Shown piece after piece: positions 1 through 12,652 of a stretch of DNA of 64,000 bases. The first letter of the stretch is position 1. Each line of letters begins with the position of its first letter. The notes beneath the pieces were generated by a model. It did not search any database, was not told where the DNA came from, and saw nothing but the letters and a program-made list of their open reading frames with translations. The translations under genes and the position numbers were made by a program. This DNA comes from Atherinomorus stipes. Its lineage: Eukaryota; Chordata; Actinopteri; Atheriniformes; Atherinidae. The stretch is from positions 249,501 to 313,500 of the forward strand of contig JALJCO010003962.1 in assembly GCA_023101725.1 (NCBI GenBank), written 5' to 3'.

Positions 1-348
1 ACCGAGAGAACTCCGAAATGAGATCCGGTCCAGGTGACCAGTATATCTCTTAAACCATCTATTATATTTTCTCTCAGTAAAATTAAGACAATGTTTTAAA
101 ATGATGCGTGCACGATCAAAAAGGCAGTGACTCGTGTGTTTTAACTGGGACCCGTTGTCGTGCCGAAAGAGCTTTTTGAAGCGTTTTTGGAGTTCCCGAA
201 CACTGCCTGCTGCAACATAATTTGCGTAATCGTTGCGTTGTGCCTAATCATGCTCCCAATATGGAACTTAAGACGCTGCAGTGATCCTTCTTGCACGAAC
301 TCGAGTAGGATGCAGGTGCATATAATGAAATCGTCTGCTAAAACATCC
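1..348. other. Noncoding start of window
   Basis: Unique-looking sequence without a recognised gene. An open frame from 160 runs into the following ATCT repeat and has no family resemblance that I can see. Confidence 0.5.
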
Positions 349-449
<101 letters not shown>

Positions 450-554
450 CTTCATGCTTTTTCATCCTTTTTGTTTGGTCTGCTGCATTCATGTTTTGTC
501 TTGATGTCAAACCCTCTGGATTTTGTTATCAACCAAAAATAGCCCTACTCTTTA

Positions 555-576
555 CCCCCCCCCCCCCCCCCCCCCC
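555..576. repeat. Poly-C tract, 22 bases
   Basis: A homopolymer run followed by further C-rich sequence to about 620. The assembled length may be unreliable. Confidence 0.95.
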
Positions 577-2208
577 ATTCCCCCCTCCCTCTATCACACC
601 CCCCACCCCCACCCCCTCCCGTCATCGCCATCAAATCACTTGTGTTTTTACTACGACCGCTCCACGGTTTCATTCATAAGGTGCTTTTCACTTCACCTGC
701 TACCCTACCCCCTCTTTTGTCCGTACACGGCTCTGTGTCGACCTGTCAAACGCAAGCTACCAGTGAATAAAAAAAGAAAGAAAAAACAGAGGGAGGGGAA
801 ACGAAAGATTAATTAATTCTCAATCGTTTTGACTCTTGTAATTTGCCCAGTTTGCTGAAGCGAGTCCCCTTTTAGAGTAAACAAATTGCCACATTATTTC
901 TGTGTAAAAAAAAATTACAATAAAGATGGGCGTGGTCAAAGTGCATCCAGTGACAGATGTTATGGCTGAATATTATGCTGAGAGATGAGATGGCATGATA
1001 TGCAATTGTTCAGGAAGCTATGCTTCTTTTTCCTTTTCTTTTTTGTCTTTAAAACGAGGGCACGCGTAAAATCACTTATCTAGCCTATAGAACACAGACG
1101 AACCATCACTCAAAACTGATCTGGGATTTTATATATCTGCCCTCTTGAAAGGACTTGTAGCCTTTAAAAAAATTCGTCTCGCACGGATGCAGAAGCTGTG
1201 GATATTGTCTATTTCCCCCTTCTTTCCCTTTCCACACCCCCTCCTTTTCCCCGCTCTCTCTCTCACTCATCTTTCATTTTCTTCTTCTTTGGTCAAAGAT
1301 TAAGAAATTTGTGATTTAAGACGATGCAATTGCATGGCAAAAACCACAGCAACAGAAGAGAAAAGCCCCCTAACGCCCACTGGCAGTCCTGTTTTAATCA
1401 AGATTCCTCATGCAGGCTGCGTCTTCAAATAAATATGAATGTATCCAGTAAATTCCTAATTGCATTTGAATTATGGGACTTTTCCGCTGGCGTTTTCGGT
1501 AATTTTTACCCACCAATGTAATGTGCGCAAATCGGTTTCTGCATATTACAGCCTATTACTCCTCATTTTATGAGACACTGAAACCAAAATAGATCAAATT
1601 ACTTATAAGGCTGCCCGACATTCATAAAAACGCTCATTTAATGAAATCTGCGACGCAACTATGATAGCCATATATCAGGCTTCAATTTTCCATAAAACCG
1701 CTCATTGAACAAATTATGAGCAATGAATAATTTATCTAACGAAACGCTAAAGATTTTAGTTTGTATATGATCAAGGAAATTGTCACACTTTAAATTTTTT
1801 TAGCCTTGTAGTCACAGATACTGTGAATGAGGTTTTTATGCATCGTCTTCATCGTCTATATTTGTTCAGAAATGTAATATTTTCTTTGCAGAATGTCTAT
1901 TTTCTGGCTATGTAGCAGTATTTTTATTTTATTTATTTATTTTTTCCCACTGAGACGTGGGATTATGGTGTGGGCGTGGGCGTGTTGGGTGGAGGAGGAG
2001 GGATGAGCGGAGGCGGGTTAGGAGGGGTCTGTGGGGTGGCACGACACACTTTGTATGTATGAAGGTTTTTTTATAGCACTTTTCTGCAATGTACGTCAGC
2101 GGATCAGTCCATAAATGGGGCTGCGTGCGCTTGTGTGCGGGCGTGCAGCCCCGTGTGCTCGCGCCTGCGTGCGCGCTTCTCCGCGTGCTTTATCTTTACC
2201 GAGAATCT

Positions 2209-2211
<3 letters not shown>
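577..2211. other. Noncoding DNA far upstream of bdnf
   Basis: No gene, RNA gene or clear mobile element recognised. It has A/T-rich blocks and a short G-rich segment (about 1970-2040). Parts of it may be cis-regulatory for bdnf, but nothing in the sequence proves this. Confidence 0.5.
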
Positions 2212-2260
<49 letters not shown>

Positions 2261-2273
2261 CCTCCCTCTCTCT
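2212..2273. repeat. (CT)n dinucleotide repeat
   Basis: About 45 bases of CT followed by CCCT units. It gives spurious Ser-Leu open frames. Confidence 0.95.
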
Positions 2274-5200
2274 GTGCACTCTCAGCTCTGCAGAGTTGGG
2301 GTGGGCGTCAATAACAAACCTGATGGTAGGTTTCACTGCAAAGAAATCAGATTAAATTCTTTCGGTAGGCCTGACAAAGAAATTATGTAAATTAATAAAT
2401 ACATCAAATTTATTGCGCATGAATAAAAACATTAATAATGGGCTCCGTTTTATGTAGGTTATGTTTATCTTGCTTGTTTTTATGATGCAAGTGTTGGCCT
2501 TTGTGTGTCGTTTCTACTGGAATTTTCCCTTTAACATTGTGATCAGTTTCTGCTCTCTGCGGCCTAAATGCAGGTTTAATTTTTTTTTCTCCTGAAATAT
2601 TGGAAGAATCTATTTATATTTTTTCTTGTTGCTGTTGATAATGAAAAAACAGTCGGCATGTGCTTGCCCACTTTGCCACCGACGTTTTCATTCATGAAAT
2701 GCTGCCTTTAATCCAAGACTAAGTTTCATACAAATAATAAATAGGCTATTGATTATTTCTGGGCGGAAATCTCGGCTCAGGGCTGAGCGGACGTCACGAT
2801 ATATTTAGAGCGAAAATTAATCATCTTAATCATTATGGAAATGTAGGCTATATCGGCGCCGCCGCGGTTGGTGCTGCTGCTGCTTTAGTCACCACACCAT
2901 CATCTTCATCACCATCACCTTCATCCAATTAACAAGCTTGTTTAAACAAGTTCTGGCAGGAGGCGACGCTTTGAACTTTATTCCGAACCTTTAATTATCA
3001 GATATTCGTCATTCACTGGCGTGATTGCTGTTATGCAGGGACAGAAACCCACGACAAGTTATTAATACACCGTGGATATAGTTGAGACATCTTATGTCCG
3101 ACCACTGCGGGACGAGGATTCACGATGCTGATGCTCTGTGTGAGTGTGTGCGCGCGCGTGTATGAGAAGGTGGTGTTCATCATTCACGAGTGTTTCTCAG
3201 CATGAGAAAATGCAGCACGTCCACTGGTTTGAAGCAACTCCCTGCAAGCATTAAATCATATTTTTGAGTGTCGGAAACACTAAAAGTGATGGAGACTGAC
3301 TGAATCTAAATCTATAAATTTACTGTGGAACTCTGAACCTGCAGTTGCAAATGGTGGCAGGATGTGCCATATCAAGCCAAGCGCAAGCCACTGCTTTAGC
3401 CTCCTTTGACTAGCAAATCACTCCCCTCCTCCCCCCTTTCCCTTTCTCTTAGTTATATGAATTCATGGCAAACATTTCAGATTGAAATTGGTACGGTTGT
3501 TGTATTTTCATTCATGCAAACCATATTGATTTGACAGGAAGAAGGGCAGCCAGACAGGGGACTCAGTATGCTGGAGTGGTTTGCAGTCTCCCCCTACAGA
3601 AGTAATGAATGAGGGTGTGGAGGGAGGAGTATATATGAGGCTTAGAAGACTGGTCTGTTGTGGCTGCCTCATGATTACATTAAAGGTTATTGTCATCACA
3701 GGAGGGATGACATTATCTCCTCACTCCGGCATCCGATTAAAGACAGGCCCGAGTTTACCAGTTTGAGCCTTATTTCAACTGTTCCCCAGCTCACTCTCTC
3801 ATCTCCTTTGACGTCATCCAACCTCATACAAAATGTTTTCTCAGTTGACGTGTTTGCTCCTTGAGCAGCAGTGCAATTCCACTTTGATCAAAATACCCTC
3901 GCCGCCTCCCTTTATCCCCAGTGAAAATGACATTTCACAAATGTCATTTCGCCCGAGTTACATGGCCCTCTCTTGCACAAGGAGGCATAATTCTACCTGT
4001 TAAGTGATGCTTTCAGTAGTGTGGACCTATCAGCATCGGGCTGCATTTTGGTGAGAGAAGCCTTGAAAGGTTATACAAGTTTCCCGTGTTGTGATGTTTG
4101 TTTCTTCTTCCTGCTGCGAAACAAGGATAGGAACTGCAGGATGTGAGAAGGGCTGGTGAAAACCGTACAAATTTGCCATGCAACATGCAAAGATGGAAGA
4201 TTTCACTCCAGAAAAGTCAGAGTTGAGAAATCTTACACCTTAAGAAGTCTTAGACCTCAGTTCAGATGAAATAGTTAGCATGTTTCAGAATGACTCCTGG
4301 TTGCCTCATAACAGGCCGATACTGTCAAGCCTCTGTTTGATCCTCAACTGGGTGAGTCAAAAAGATGCTCGCAACTCCTTTTACTCCCAGGTATTAGACA
4401 TTTTATCACCTTCATTCAGATTTTCAGCCTCTCACATGCAAGCCAGAAGACTTCTCTTGATGTGCCACCTTTAGTTGTGCTGCATTTGCAGAAATGAGAC
4501 ACCATGTTGTTGTTTTTACTCCTCTAATGAGATGCCAAGTGATTTATTTATGAATTACTTGTTTGGAACAGCCCCCATGTGCAGTGTGCACTTTTTTTTA
4601 TCCTCTTTGGAGTCATGTCGCTCAGTGATTGCTGATGCAACTCTTTGTCATCCAGAGTTTGCCCTCACCTCCTGTGAGCCTTTGGGGAGGGCTATATCTA
4701 TCTTGGCATGTCCCCGGGTGTGTTGGAGGTGGGAGTGACTCATTAAGCAGGTGTGAGCATCCACTCCCATACTGCTGCATGCCAAACAAGAGCTCTCCGG
4801 CTCATAAGCACATGCAGGGAAAGAATCATGATGGCAATATAGCAAACGCATCACAATAAATCTTTGCACTGGACCAGGGCCAAGTCAGAGGGATAATGAG
4901 CTGCTATTCCTCCATTATGTTCACTCTTGTATTCATCAGAGGTGGAATTTCCAAACGTTCATCACCCATTGAAAGATGGGGCCTCCACTGACATCTTTAT
5001 TTGAATCCTGCTTTAGAAAGGGAAGGAATTGTTCCCAGTTTGCTTCAGGTGAAGGGAGTATGAAGAAGCAAGGCAGTTCTTTGTATGTAATTAACCAGGT
5101 TTGTTTGGCTGACATTTGGTGATAATAACCTGTGAAAGCTGGTCACTGCACTCCAGGGCATCTGCAGGGGGATCATGCATCTGTTGTGGTGATGGCCTTA

Positions 5201-5689
5201 AGAATCAAAGGAAAAAAAGAATCTTCATCATCTGCCACTGCAGCATGATTATAGGTTTTAATGATGACTCATAGTGACAGTTTATGACACATAGTTGAAT
5301 TTTATCAAGATTAAAACGGTCACGAGATGGCAAAACCACAAATAGCCATATATGAATAATTAGTGTAGTTTTTTTATCGTAATCTCCTCATTTTATATAG
5401 ATCTCCACAAAAAAATGTTATTCTTATGACTTTGAAGATCTAATTTTCCCTAAATAGGCCATCTCTAAATGGCACATAGTGTATCACGACTAATGGTGGA
5501 GACCCGCTGTTACGCAAAACCTTTAAAAAAAAATTGCCTCCTTTGCAGGCTGAGCAACAAATACGGAAGAGCAGAGTCTTCACTTGTGCTTTGTATATTG
5601 CTAGACATTGTGGTGTGGACGCAGGCTGAACGGTACGCGGGCAAACAAAAGCGCGTAATGCATACTGGAAGCCCATTAATAGTTTCTCC
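2274..5689. other. Noncoding, possibly regulatory DNA upstream of bdnf
   Basis: No coding gene was found. The segment at about 2780-3130 is of mixed composition with a CRE half site, a CGCC-rich patch and two overlapping palindromes (AACAAGCTTGTT and TTGTTTAAACAA at 2931-2950). It looks unlike repeat DNA and could hold another promoter or leader exon. A full CRE lies at 3809. Confidence 0.45.
3809..3816 (+). promoter_or_regulatory. Perfect palindromic CRE upstream of bdnf
   Basis: The sequence TGACGTCA is a full cAMP-response element. Mammalian bdnf promoters are activity-regulated through CREB at CRE-like sites. Further half sites lie at 2792-2796 (CGTCA) and about 3844 (TGACG). Whether this site belongs to a bdnf promoter is inference from position only. 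Confidence 0.4.
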
Positions 5690-6111
5690 TCGGGGCTGTT
5701 TAAACAGGAGTTTGGTGGCGACCAGTCAGCCAGCGGCAGGTCACATGTTGCAGCGTCATTGTGTAGTAAAGTTACTGTAGTTGCAAAGAGGCTCCTCATT
5801 TCAGCTCCAGAGGTCTCCCATCCCGTGGTGCTGCTGCTGCTGCGGCGTTTCGGCATGCGACAACTTCACTTTCAGACGATCACCAAAGGAGCCGCGCAGC
5901 CATGGGAGTGTATTACCTCAGCCATGCAATTTCCAGCATCAATAATTTAATCTATTTGCTCCAAAGCTGAAGAGATATCCTGAAGCTTTTGTCGGGAGAG
6001 TGCAGAGAGGAAAATACCGCTTAAGTAAATTACTCAGGGAGTTGTCCAAAACATCCCAGATGACACCACTGTCCTGTTGAATGGTCTGTTTTAACGACTG
6101 GGCAGTAAAAG
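5690..6111 (+). other. bdnf: Candidate non-coding 5' leader exon of bdnf
   Basis: Vertebrate bdnf uses several alternative untranslated 5' exons spliced to one coding exon. Here a GC-balanced, non-repetitive stretch ends in a strong donor (AAAAG at 6107-6111, then GTATGTG). It contains a short open frame from the ATG at 5901 (22 codons, starting MGVYYLSH, stopping at TGA), which would be a uORF. The 5' limit is a guess. The only support is the donor, the position upstream of bdnf and the lack of repeats. Confidence 0.3.
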
Positions 6112-6966
6112 GTATGTGTCTGTTTGTTTTGACATAACTTGCTCAAACACTTTGGTTTTGTTTGATGCTTCTTGAGAGAAAAAAAGACAGCTGGTGTGTG
6201 TGCGCGTGTGTGTGTGAAGTGGGGATGGGGAGGGGGGGTTAAAAAGTGGCTCGATCAAGTCCAGTTATCCTGCGAGCAGACAGCGCCGCAGCCCGAGAGG
6301 GGATATGTGTAACCTTATCCACCCGTTCATTAATAAAAAACGCAGTTATTATGTTGATTGGGTTTCCAGTGGAGAGCACGAGCTCAGTAGATGTAATCTC
6401 ATGAAAAAAACGACTGTTGTTTCATTAGCTGCTGGAGCAGACCGAACAATTATTAGTTGCCTCTTTTCCCCTCCTAAGTAGGAAACAAAGTGGCTGTGTA
6501 TGAAATCAGCCGAGTTTGAACAATTTTACTGCGACTTAACGCTCTAAAATAGCGCAATTAACTCCTTCCTCGCGATGCTTGTCCGCATTTTGTTGTCTAA
6601 CTTAAGGGCCTCCTCCAATGTGGACAATAAAAAAAACTCCATGCTGTTTTATATCATTGTTTCTGGAGAAGAAAAACACTTTGATGAACTCATTAAGACT
6701 TTATAGGACACCCGAGACCTAAACGCTCAACTACCGCCAACTTAGCGCTGTTGGGTCTCAGTGTTGTGTGCTTGCTCTGAATAACTTCACAGCACAAAAA
6801 ACTGATTAAAACATAGAAATGGGTGGAAAACTGGCGCATTTAAGACAGTTTTACGGATCACAGTAATACACAATAATGATTTCTGTCGAATTAATGGTGT
6901 ACTTTCGGGAAAAATAGTCCTTTTTGGACTCAAGAGTTGAGACTGCATCTAAGTGAACTTTAGTAG

Positions 6967-7106
<140 letters not shown>

Positions 7107-10100
7107 CTAAAGGGAGAGGGTAGGGAGAGGTGAAGACGGAGGAAGAAAAGAAACCTCATTATTTCACGGTCTCATGCGCCATCTAGCGTACAAACGTGTG
7201 AACTGCATTACTGTCCATTTGGAGCCAGAGGCCTGCTGGTGTCGTTTCAATGGTTGGGTTTCACTGTTCAAGGGTTAAAATGAATTATGGATTTCTTTAT
7301 AAAGCTTCCACCAGGAAGCTGTGTGCATTAACACATAAAACTGGATCGATTATGAAGCCTCATACCCGGGTCAGCTTTGACAGTGCAGTTAGTGTATCCT
7401 TTAAATTGTCCACTGCTCCACACAGAGTGGAAGAGAGGGAGGCAACAACTCATTTGGGTAGCATAAATCACTCAGCGGATATTTGAATGCTGCGCTTTCT
7501 GTGGCAGGAGCTGGGGTTGGCCTGGAGGCCAGGTATAATCCGCAGTGATGCTCATCTATTACTAAACGCGCTCTGAAGCTGTTTCAGATTGAAAACAGAT
7601 CTCAGGGAAGCAAGCTTCCACATGTGTCAGCCATTACTGCAGACAACTCAATTAAGTCTAAATGGCTTTCTTAAGAGCTCCATTCTGACACAGGAGGGGC
7701 ATACATTTTGATAATATCCCCTATCCCCCCCCTCCCTGTTTTTTTTAGTTTCCCCCAAAGTGAACAGATGGAATTGTTGGCTTTACACGTTGAGCATGAC
7801 AAAACATGCTGCTAGGTAAATAGTTCTGGCTGCCACCGTTCTTGAGGAATTAAAAAAAGACGGATGCCCACAAGGGAGCAGCAGTGGAGGCAGAAAGTAA
7901 ATGTTGCACTCATTCCTATTATATAGAGGGCACACTTCACTCTTCCATCTCAGTTGTTGGTGTTTATATCCCTTTGTAATGGCTTCTACCATATCATGCA
8001 TGCAGCTGGTGAAGGGGAAGCCATAAAGTGTGCTGACATGTGCAGGGAGGCTGGGAAACATTACTGAATGCGTAATAATACTAGCTTTTGCTAGTCCTTT
8101 CATGCTTTAGAAAAACTTTTCAGCAACTGTCAAAGGAGGCATTTATCACTTTAATCCCCACCTGGCAGAATAAATGCAAGGGTAAGTTACACATGCCTGC
8201 CATACAGCCCAGCTCTTCGAGCAGGTGAACAGGTGGTCATCCAGAGATGTCAAAGCCAAACAGTAGCCAGAGTCCACACACTCACCTGCTCCCATTGTTC
8301 AGGGCGTTTCAAGCTGATAAAGGCATGTTTGAGCCGCAGTTATTGCGGGCTTTATTTCCCTCTGCTCCATTTTAACAGCTCAGGGCTTCACATTTAGATG
8401 TATTAGATGAAAACTGACATTTTTTTATGTACATACCTGGATTTCATTTCAAGTTTTTAATCAATCTGGGTAGAGGAAGCTGCACTTTACTGGTTGTCAC
8501 GCAGCTCATCCAGAGGCTCCTCTCTCGCTGTATTATTCATGCTCATTGTGTTAACACTCAAGCCATCTTTTTTTTTAAGTCGTGGAATTCAAATCAAATG
8601 TTTCCTCACTGGATGTACGAAACGAGACCAAACCAAACATTTGTCACATTTAGCCTCTTAGAGATGTAAGCCAGAGATTCTCCGCAAGTCCCACAGCAAT
8701 TAAATGATTCATTGGCTTTATCGCATTTTAACAGGATGTTGATTGAGAGCATAAGCCATATTGATTGTCCTGATGGAAACAGGAAATCACAGAGATAGAA
8801 ATAAAATCATCTGTTGTTCCTGGTGAGAGGATACCCAGGGGAACGGCATGCAATTGCGCACCGTTGAGTGGCATTACCCCCAGCAACCTCCTCCCCTCCA
8901 TCCTCTCCCCTGCGGAGACCTGGAAGAGACGTCATCTGTGGTTGTTATGCTGCGAAATGACGCTGGCACTCTCCCCACCCCCTGCTACTGCAATATTACC
9001 CCTGTGGTCTGTTACAGAAGATGCAGCACTCTTCGTCTGCACCATTTCCAGCATGAAGTTTGACGCCTAACAGTAATCAGCCCTCTGCCGTCATTTCCCT
9101 CATGTGGAAGTGAAACCATTTGTGCGTGATGCTGATAATAATATCAGCCTAAATGCATCCTACACATAAAGCTCGTGACTGGCCTCAATCCCGTAAACCT
9201 ACATGGTTTTCCTATGCTGGGAAGCCTCGCCGAAAATTCTTGTTCTTGGAACTGAAACACTATTCACGAGGAGAAATTGGATTTATTGACAATACTTACT
9301 GATAATTTGATAATCAGCTTTTCATTTTTGACTTCTGCCCTCGTTGTTGTTTTAATTGGTGAGAGGAAAAATCCCCCCCACCTCCCTGCAAACACACACA
9401 CACACAAGGCAGCCCCTCCTCATACCCTCCCTCTACACACACACACACACACACTCCGAAGGAGCACATCACTGAGCTCGGGGAATGAGTGGCTCATTAA
9501 GAAGAAGGATGCGATATTCTGAATAGAGACTGTGAGACTCCCAGCACGTCTATTTTTAGACGAGATATCTCTATGGCACTCACCGTGGTGCCGGTTAATT
9601 GCAGCCACAGCCCCAGATACCAATTAAGAATGAAACAAATGCTTTTAAGGTGGAGTTTTGCTCCTCCCTGCTGGAAAGGTCCTTGTGTCCATTCCGAGTG
9701 GAGCCAGGAGTGTGTTTGCTCGCCGTGTTTTCCTGTGTCAGGTTGGGACATGCGGAGTGCAGCCAAAGCCTCAGCCAGGCTATTTTTAAATGAGCCCCTG
9801 TGGAAAGCAAGATCTAGATTTTTTTTTTCCTTTTTTTTTCATTATGGTTGCTTTTATGTCTCGGGCTGCTGGATGTTCACCAATTTATTGATTTGCTGTG
9901 AATCTTAGCGCTTCTCGGAGGTAAGGGATGCACATGTGCTCAGGCAAGTTCAATGATTAAAGATGTATGTTCAACATTTCAGCAACACCTGGCTCCCTGT
10001 GGTGATTTTCTTTTTTTTTAAACCCTGGCAGCGTTTTTCTTATCTTGTGAGCTTCTCTCCAGAGCCTCTGGGTTGGTACAGTGCAGGGAGGATGACAAAT

Positions 10101-11099
10101 CTCTCTGTCATACAGCCTCCTCGTGACATCCTGTTAATTCATCCTGCAGCGCTCTCGCCATCCACCTGCCGAAAACAAACAGTGTCCCTCACAAGCAAAC
10201 CCCAGGTCCACATTCATGACCACAAGGTTCAGTGGCAGACCTGTCTTGCAGCACGGACCAGTTTGTTGTTTAAATGAATAACTCTGAAGCACCAGTGTTT
10301 GCCAGAGCTCACACAAACACCACGTTTGTGGTGCTACTCAGTCAGTTGGGAGGTGCTGAACATGCTGGAGGTTCTGGAGGTGTGGATGCTGAGGATGACG
10401 TGTGGGAGGCTTTCAAACGATAATGAGTTCATCAGTCTGTCGGTTTACAGTTGACTCTGACATGGTCCGAGCTCTAAATGCACCCAAATGTCAGTTTTAT
10501 CACTAAAATAGATAAAAAAAAAAAAAAAAAAAAAACCTTATAATGAATGCAACTACCACATGAAATCTGAAAACATGGAAATCCACTTTTTCCTTTCTGA
10601 ATATAGAAAGCTGCACAGGAGGTTTCAGATCAAAATCATTTGGCCATCGTAAAGCCACACGTGTCTTTAGACCCTATAAAATGTAACACACAATAATTTT
10701 GTGAATAATATCAAGCCTGTCAGGGTGTCTTAGCATCTATTTGTGTAATCTTGTCTTTAATAATAAGCAGTTTCTCTGATGCTCAGCACAGCTTTTGCGC
10801 ATCGCTGCCAAAAAAATAGAAATCTAAGCCAGACCTCACATAGATTACAGTTTGCAAACAGTTTGAAAACACTGATGACACAGTGCCAATATCAGTTTGA
10901 TAAAAACATGTTGTGGGTTTTCCGAAGCTACAGGCTCTCTTTTTGGCGTGCAAACAAAGAGTGGTGGGTGTGAATGAGAAGGGAGGCTTACAAGATGCAT
11001 TATGGATCAAGAATAGGCTAAGTTTGTTAAAAAATGCTCTTTGACTAAAAGTTTTGCCTCGTCCTCCCTCCCTCCCCTCTTCTTTTCTCTCTTTCTCTC
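7107..11099. other. Noncoding DNA between upstream repeats and the bdnf coding exon
   Basis: No coding gene recognised. It contains (CA)n patches at about 9393-9450 and a poly-A tract at 10510-10533. A reasonable splice donor (GGAG at 9918-9921 then GTAAGG) could mark another bdnf leader exon, but I see no independent support. Most of this should be intron of bdnf transcripts that start upstream. Confidence 0.5.
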
Positions 11100-11130
11100 C
11101 CCCCTCCAGTTCCACCAGGTTAGAAGAGTG
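11100..11130 (+). other. bdnf: Splice acceptor and in-frame 5' extension of the bdnf coding exon
   Basis: A long pyrimidine tract (about 11055-11107) ends in AG at 11108-11109. The exon then begins TTCCACCAGGTTAGAAGA, which reads FHQVRRV directly in frame with the canonical ATG at 11131. In mammals, transcripts with 5' exon I supply an ATG just before this FHQVRR, giving an N-terminally extended preproBDNF. The frame is open here too, so an upstream leader ending in an in-frame ATG could use it. Confidence 0.85.
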
Positions 11131-11940
11131 ATGACCATCCTGTTCCTTACTATGGTTATTTCATACTTCAGTTGCATGAGAGCTGCGCCCCTGAGAGATG
11201 CCCCGGGCATGCGGGGCCATCGGACGGAAGGGTACTTGGGCGCTGCTGCGACGGCTGCTCGAGGCCACGGGACTCCACAGAGTGGCGGTGGGCCAGGCCA
11301 GCGCGGGGAACTGCCCTCGCTCACAGACACGTTCGAGCAGGTGATAGAGGAGCTGCTGGAGGTGGAGGGAGAGGCGGCGCAGCTGGGACAGGGGGCCGAT
11401 AAGAGCCAGGGAGGTGGGGGCCCGTCGTCTGTGGTCGCCACGGTGAACAAGGATGTTGACCTGTACAACTCGCGGGTGATGATCAGCAACCAAGTGCCTT
11501 TGGAGCCGCCGTTGCTCTTTCTTCTGGAGGAATATAAAAACTATCTGGATGCCGCTAACATGTCCATGAGGGTGCGGCGACACTCCGATCCCTCGCGGCG
11601 TGGAGAGCTCAGTGTGTGTGACAGTATTAGCCAGTGGGTGACAGCTGTGGATAAAAAGACGGCAATAGACATGTCTGGGCAGACAGTTACCGTCATGGAA
11701 AAGGTCCCGGTCCCCAACGGCCAACTGAAGCAATACTTTTATGAGACCAAATGCAACCCCATGGGGTACACAAAGGAGGGCTGCAGAGGAATAGACAAGC
11801 GGCATTATAACTCCCAATGCAGGACAACCCAGTCCTACGTGCGAGCGCTCACCATGGATAGCAAAAGGAAGATTGGTTGGCGGTTTATAAGGATAGACAC
11901 TTCATGTGTATGCACATTGACCATTAAAAGAGGGAGATAG
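11131..11940 (+). CDS. bdnf: Brain-derived neurotrophic factor precursor (single coding exon)
   Basis: Secreted neurotrophin precursor of 269 residues. Seen: a signal peptide at about residues 1-18, a pro-domain with the conserved segments [14 protein letters not shown] and [19 protein letters not shown], an N-glycosylation site at Asn143 (NMS), the furin site RVRR at 147-150, and a 119-residue mature chain from 151 with the six cystine-knot cysteines (mature positions 13, 58, 68, 80, 109, 111). It ends in the typical TLTIKRGR. Known: the mature dimer binds TrkB and p75NTR and supports neuronal survival and plasticity. The pro-domain is about 22 residues longer than the human one (247 residues in total) because of Gly/Pro/Ala-rich insertions near residues 45-62 and 83-108. 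The start at 11131 matches the conserved [13 protein letters not shown] beginning. Mature Tyr76 replaces mammalian Trp, as I recall for other fish. The whole frame is in one exon, as in all vertebrates. Confidence 0.98.
   Translation: MTILFLTMVISYFSCMRAAPLRDAPGMRGHRTEGYLGAAATAARGHGTPQSGGGPGQRGELPSLTDTFEQVIEELLEVEGEAAQLGQGADKSQGGGGPSSVVATVNKDVDLYNSRVMISNQVPLEPPLLFLLEEYKNYLDAANMSMRVRRHSDPSRRGELSVCDSISQWVTAVDKKTAIDMSGQTVTVMEKVPVPNGQLKQYFYETKCNPMGYTKEGCRGIDKRHYNSQCRTTQSYVRALTMDSKRKIGWRFIRIDTSCVCTLTIKRGR
11581..11937 (+). other. bdnf: Mature BDNF peptide
   Basis: The region after RVRR begins [15 protein letters not shown] and codes for 119 residues, the same length as human mature BDNF. All six knot cysteines are present. 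Differences from human visible by eye include Pro-Asn for Ser-Lys in the loop near position 45, Tyr for Trp at 76, and Lys-Arg-Lys for Lys-Lys-Arg at 95-97, a basic patch linked to p75NTR contact. The charge there is kept. Confidence 0.95.
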
Positions 11941-12550
11941 TGTATAAAATGTATAGATTTTATTGAAGAGTTTAAAAAAGAGAATAAAGAGAAAATATCT
12001 ATTTGTATATATACATAACAGGGTAAATTATTCCGTCAAATGAAAATTTTATGGACTGCATGTAAAAAAAGATGAAGTTTATACAGTAAAAGTGATACTA
12101 CAGTCTATTTATTGAACATATTCATGACCTTGTAAACAATTAAAAAAAATCTGATCAGTCATTTGCGCCCAGTTTAAATTACTATATCACATTACTCAAG
12201 ACATTGTGATTTGTTTTACGTTGCCAAGAATTAGAAAATGAAGGAAAAAAGAAACAGGCAAGGATGAGAGAGGACAGTTCCATCTTCAAAAGCTTGCATG
12301 CTGCTTCAATTGTGAATTGAGAAATTCTCCACTTACAAAAAAAGGATATGATGCTGACCAAAAAATAAATAAAAAAAAAAACATTCAGTTTACATATTCA
12401 GCAGAAAAAAATCCTCTCCAGTAATTTATCTGTTTACTGTTCTAAACTTCTCAAGGTAATGTTGGAATTACATACTATGTCAAGGTGCTGTTGTCAAAGC
12501 TTTGCTGTTTATTTTTTTATTCCCACCAGAAGACAAGATATATTTAAAAA

Positions 12551-12652
<102 letters not shown>

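Noticed and set aside
5440..5856. 138-codon minus-strand open frame upstream of bdnf
   Set aside because: No domain or family signal, and it overlaps a region more likely to be a bdnf leader or regulatory DNA.
11161..11817. 218-codon open frame antisense to bdnf
   Set aside because: It is the shadow of the GC-rich bdnf coding exon; no independent motif or promoter.
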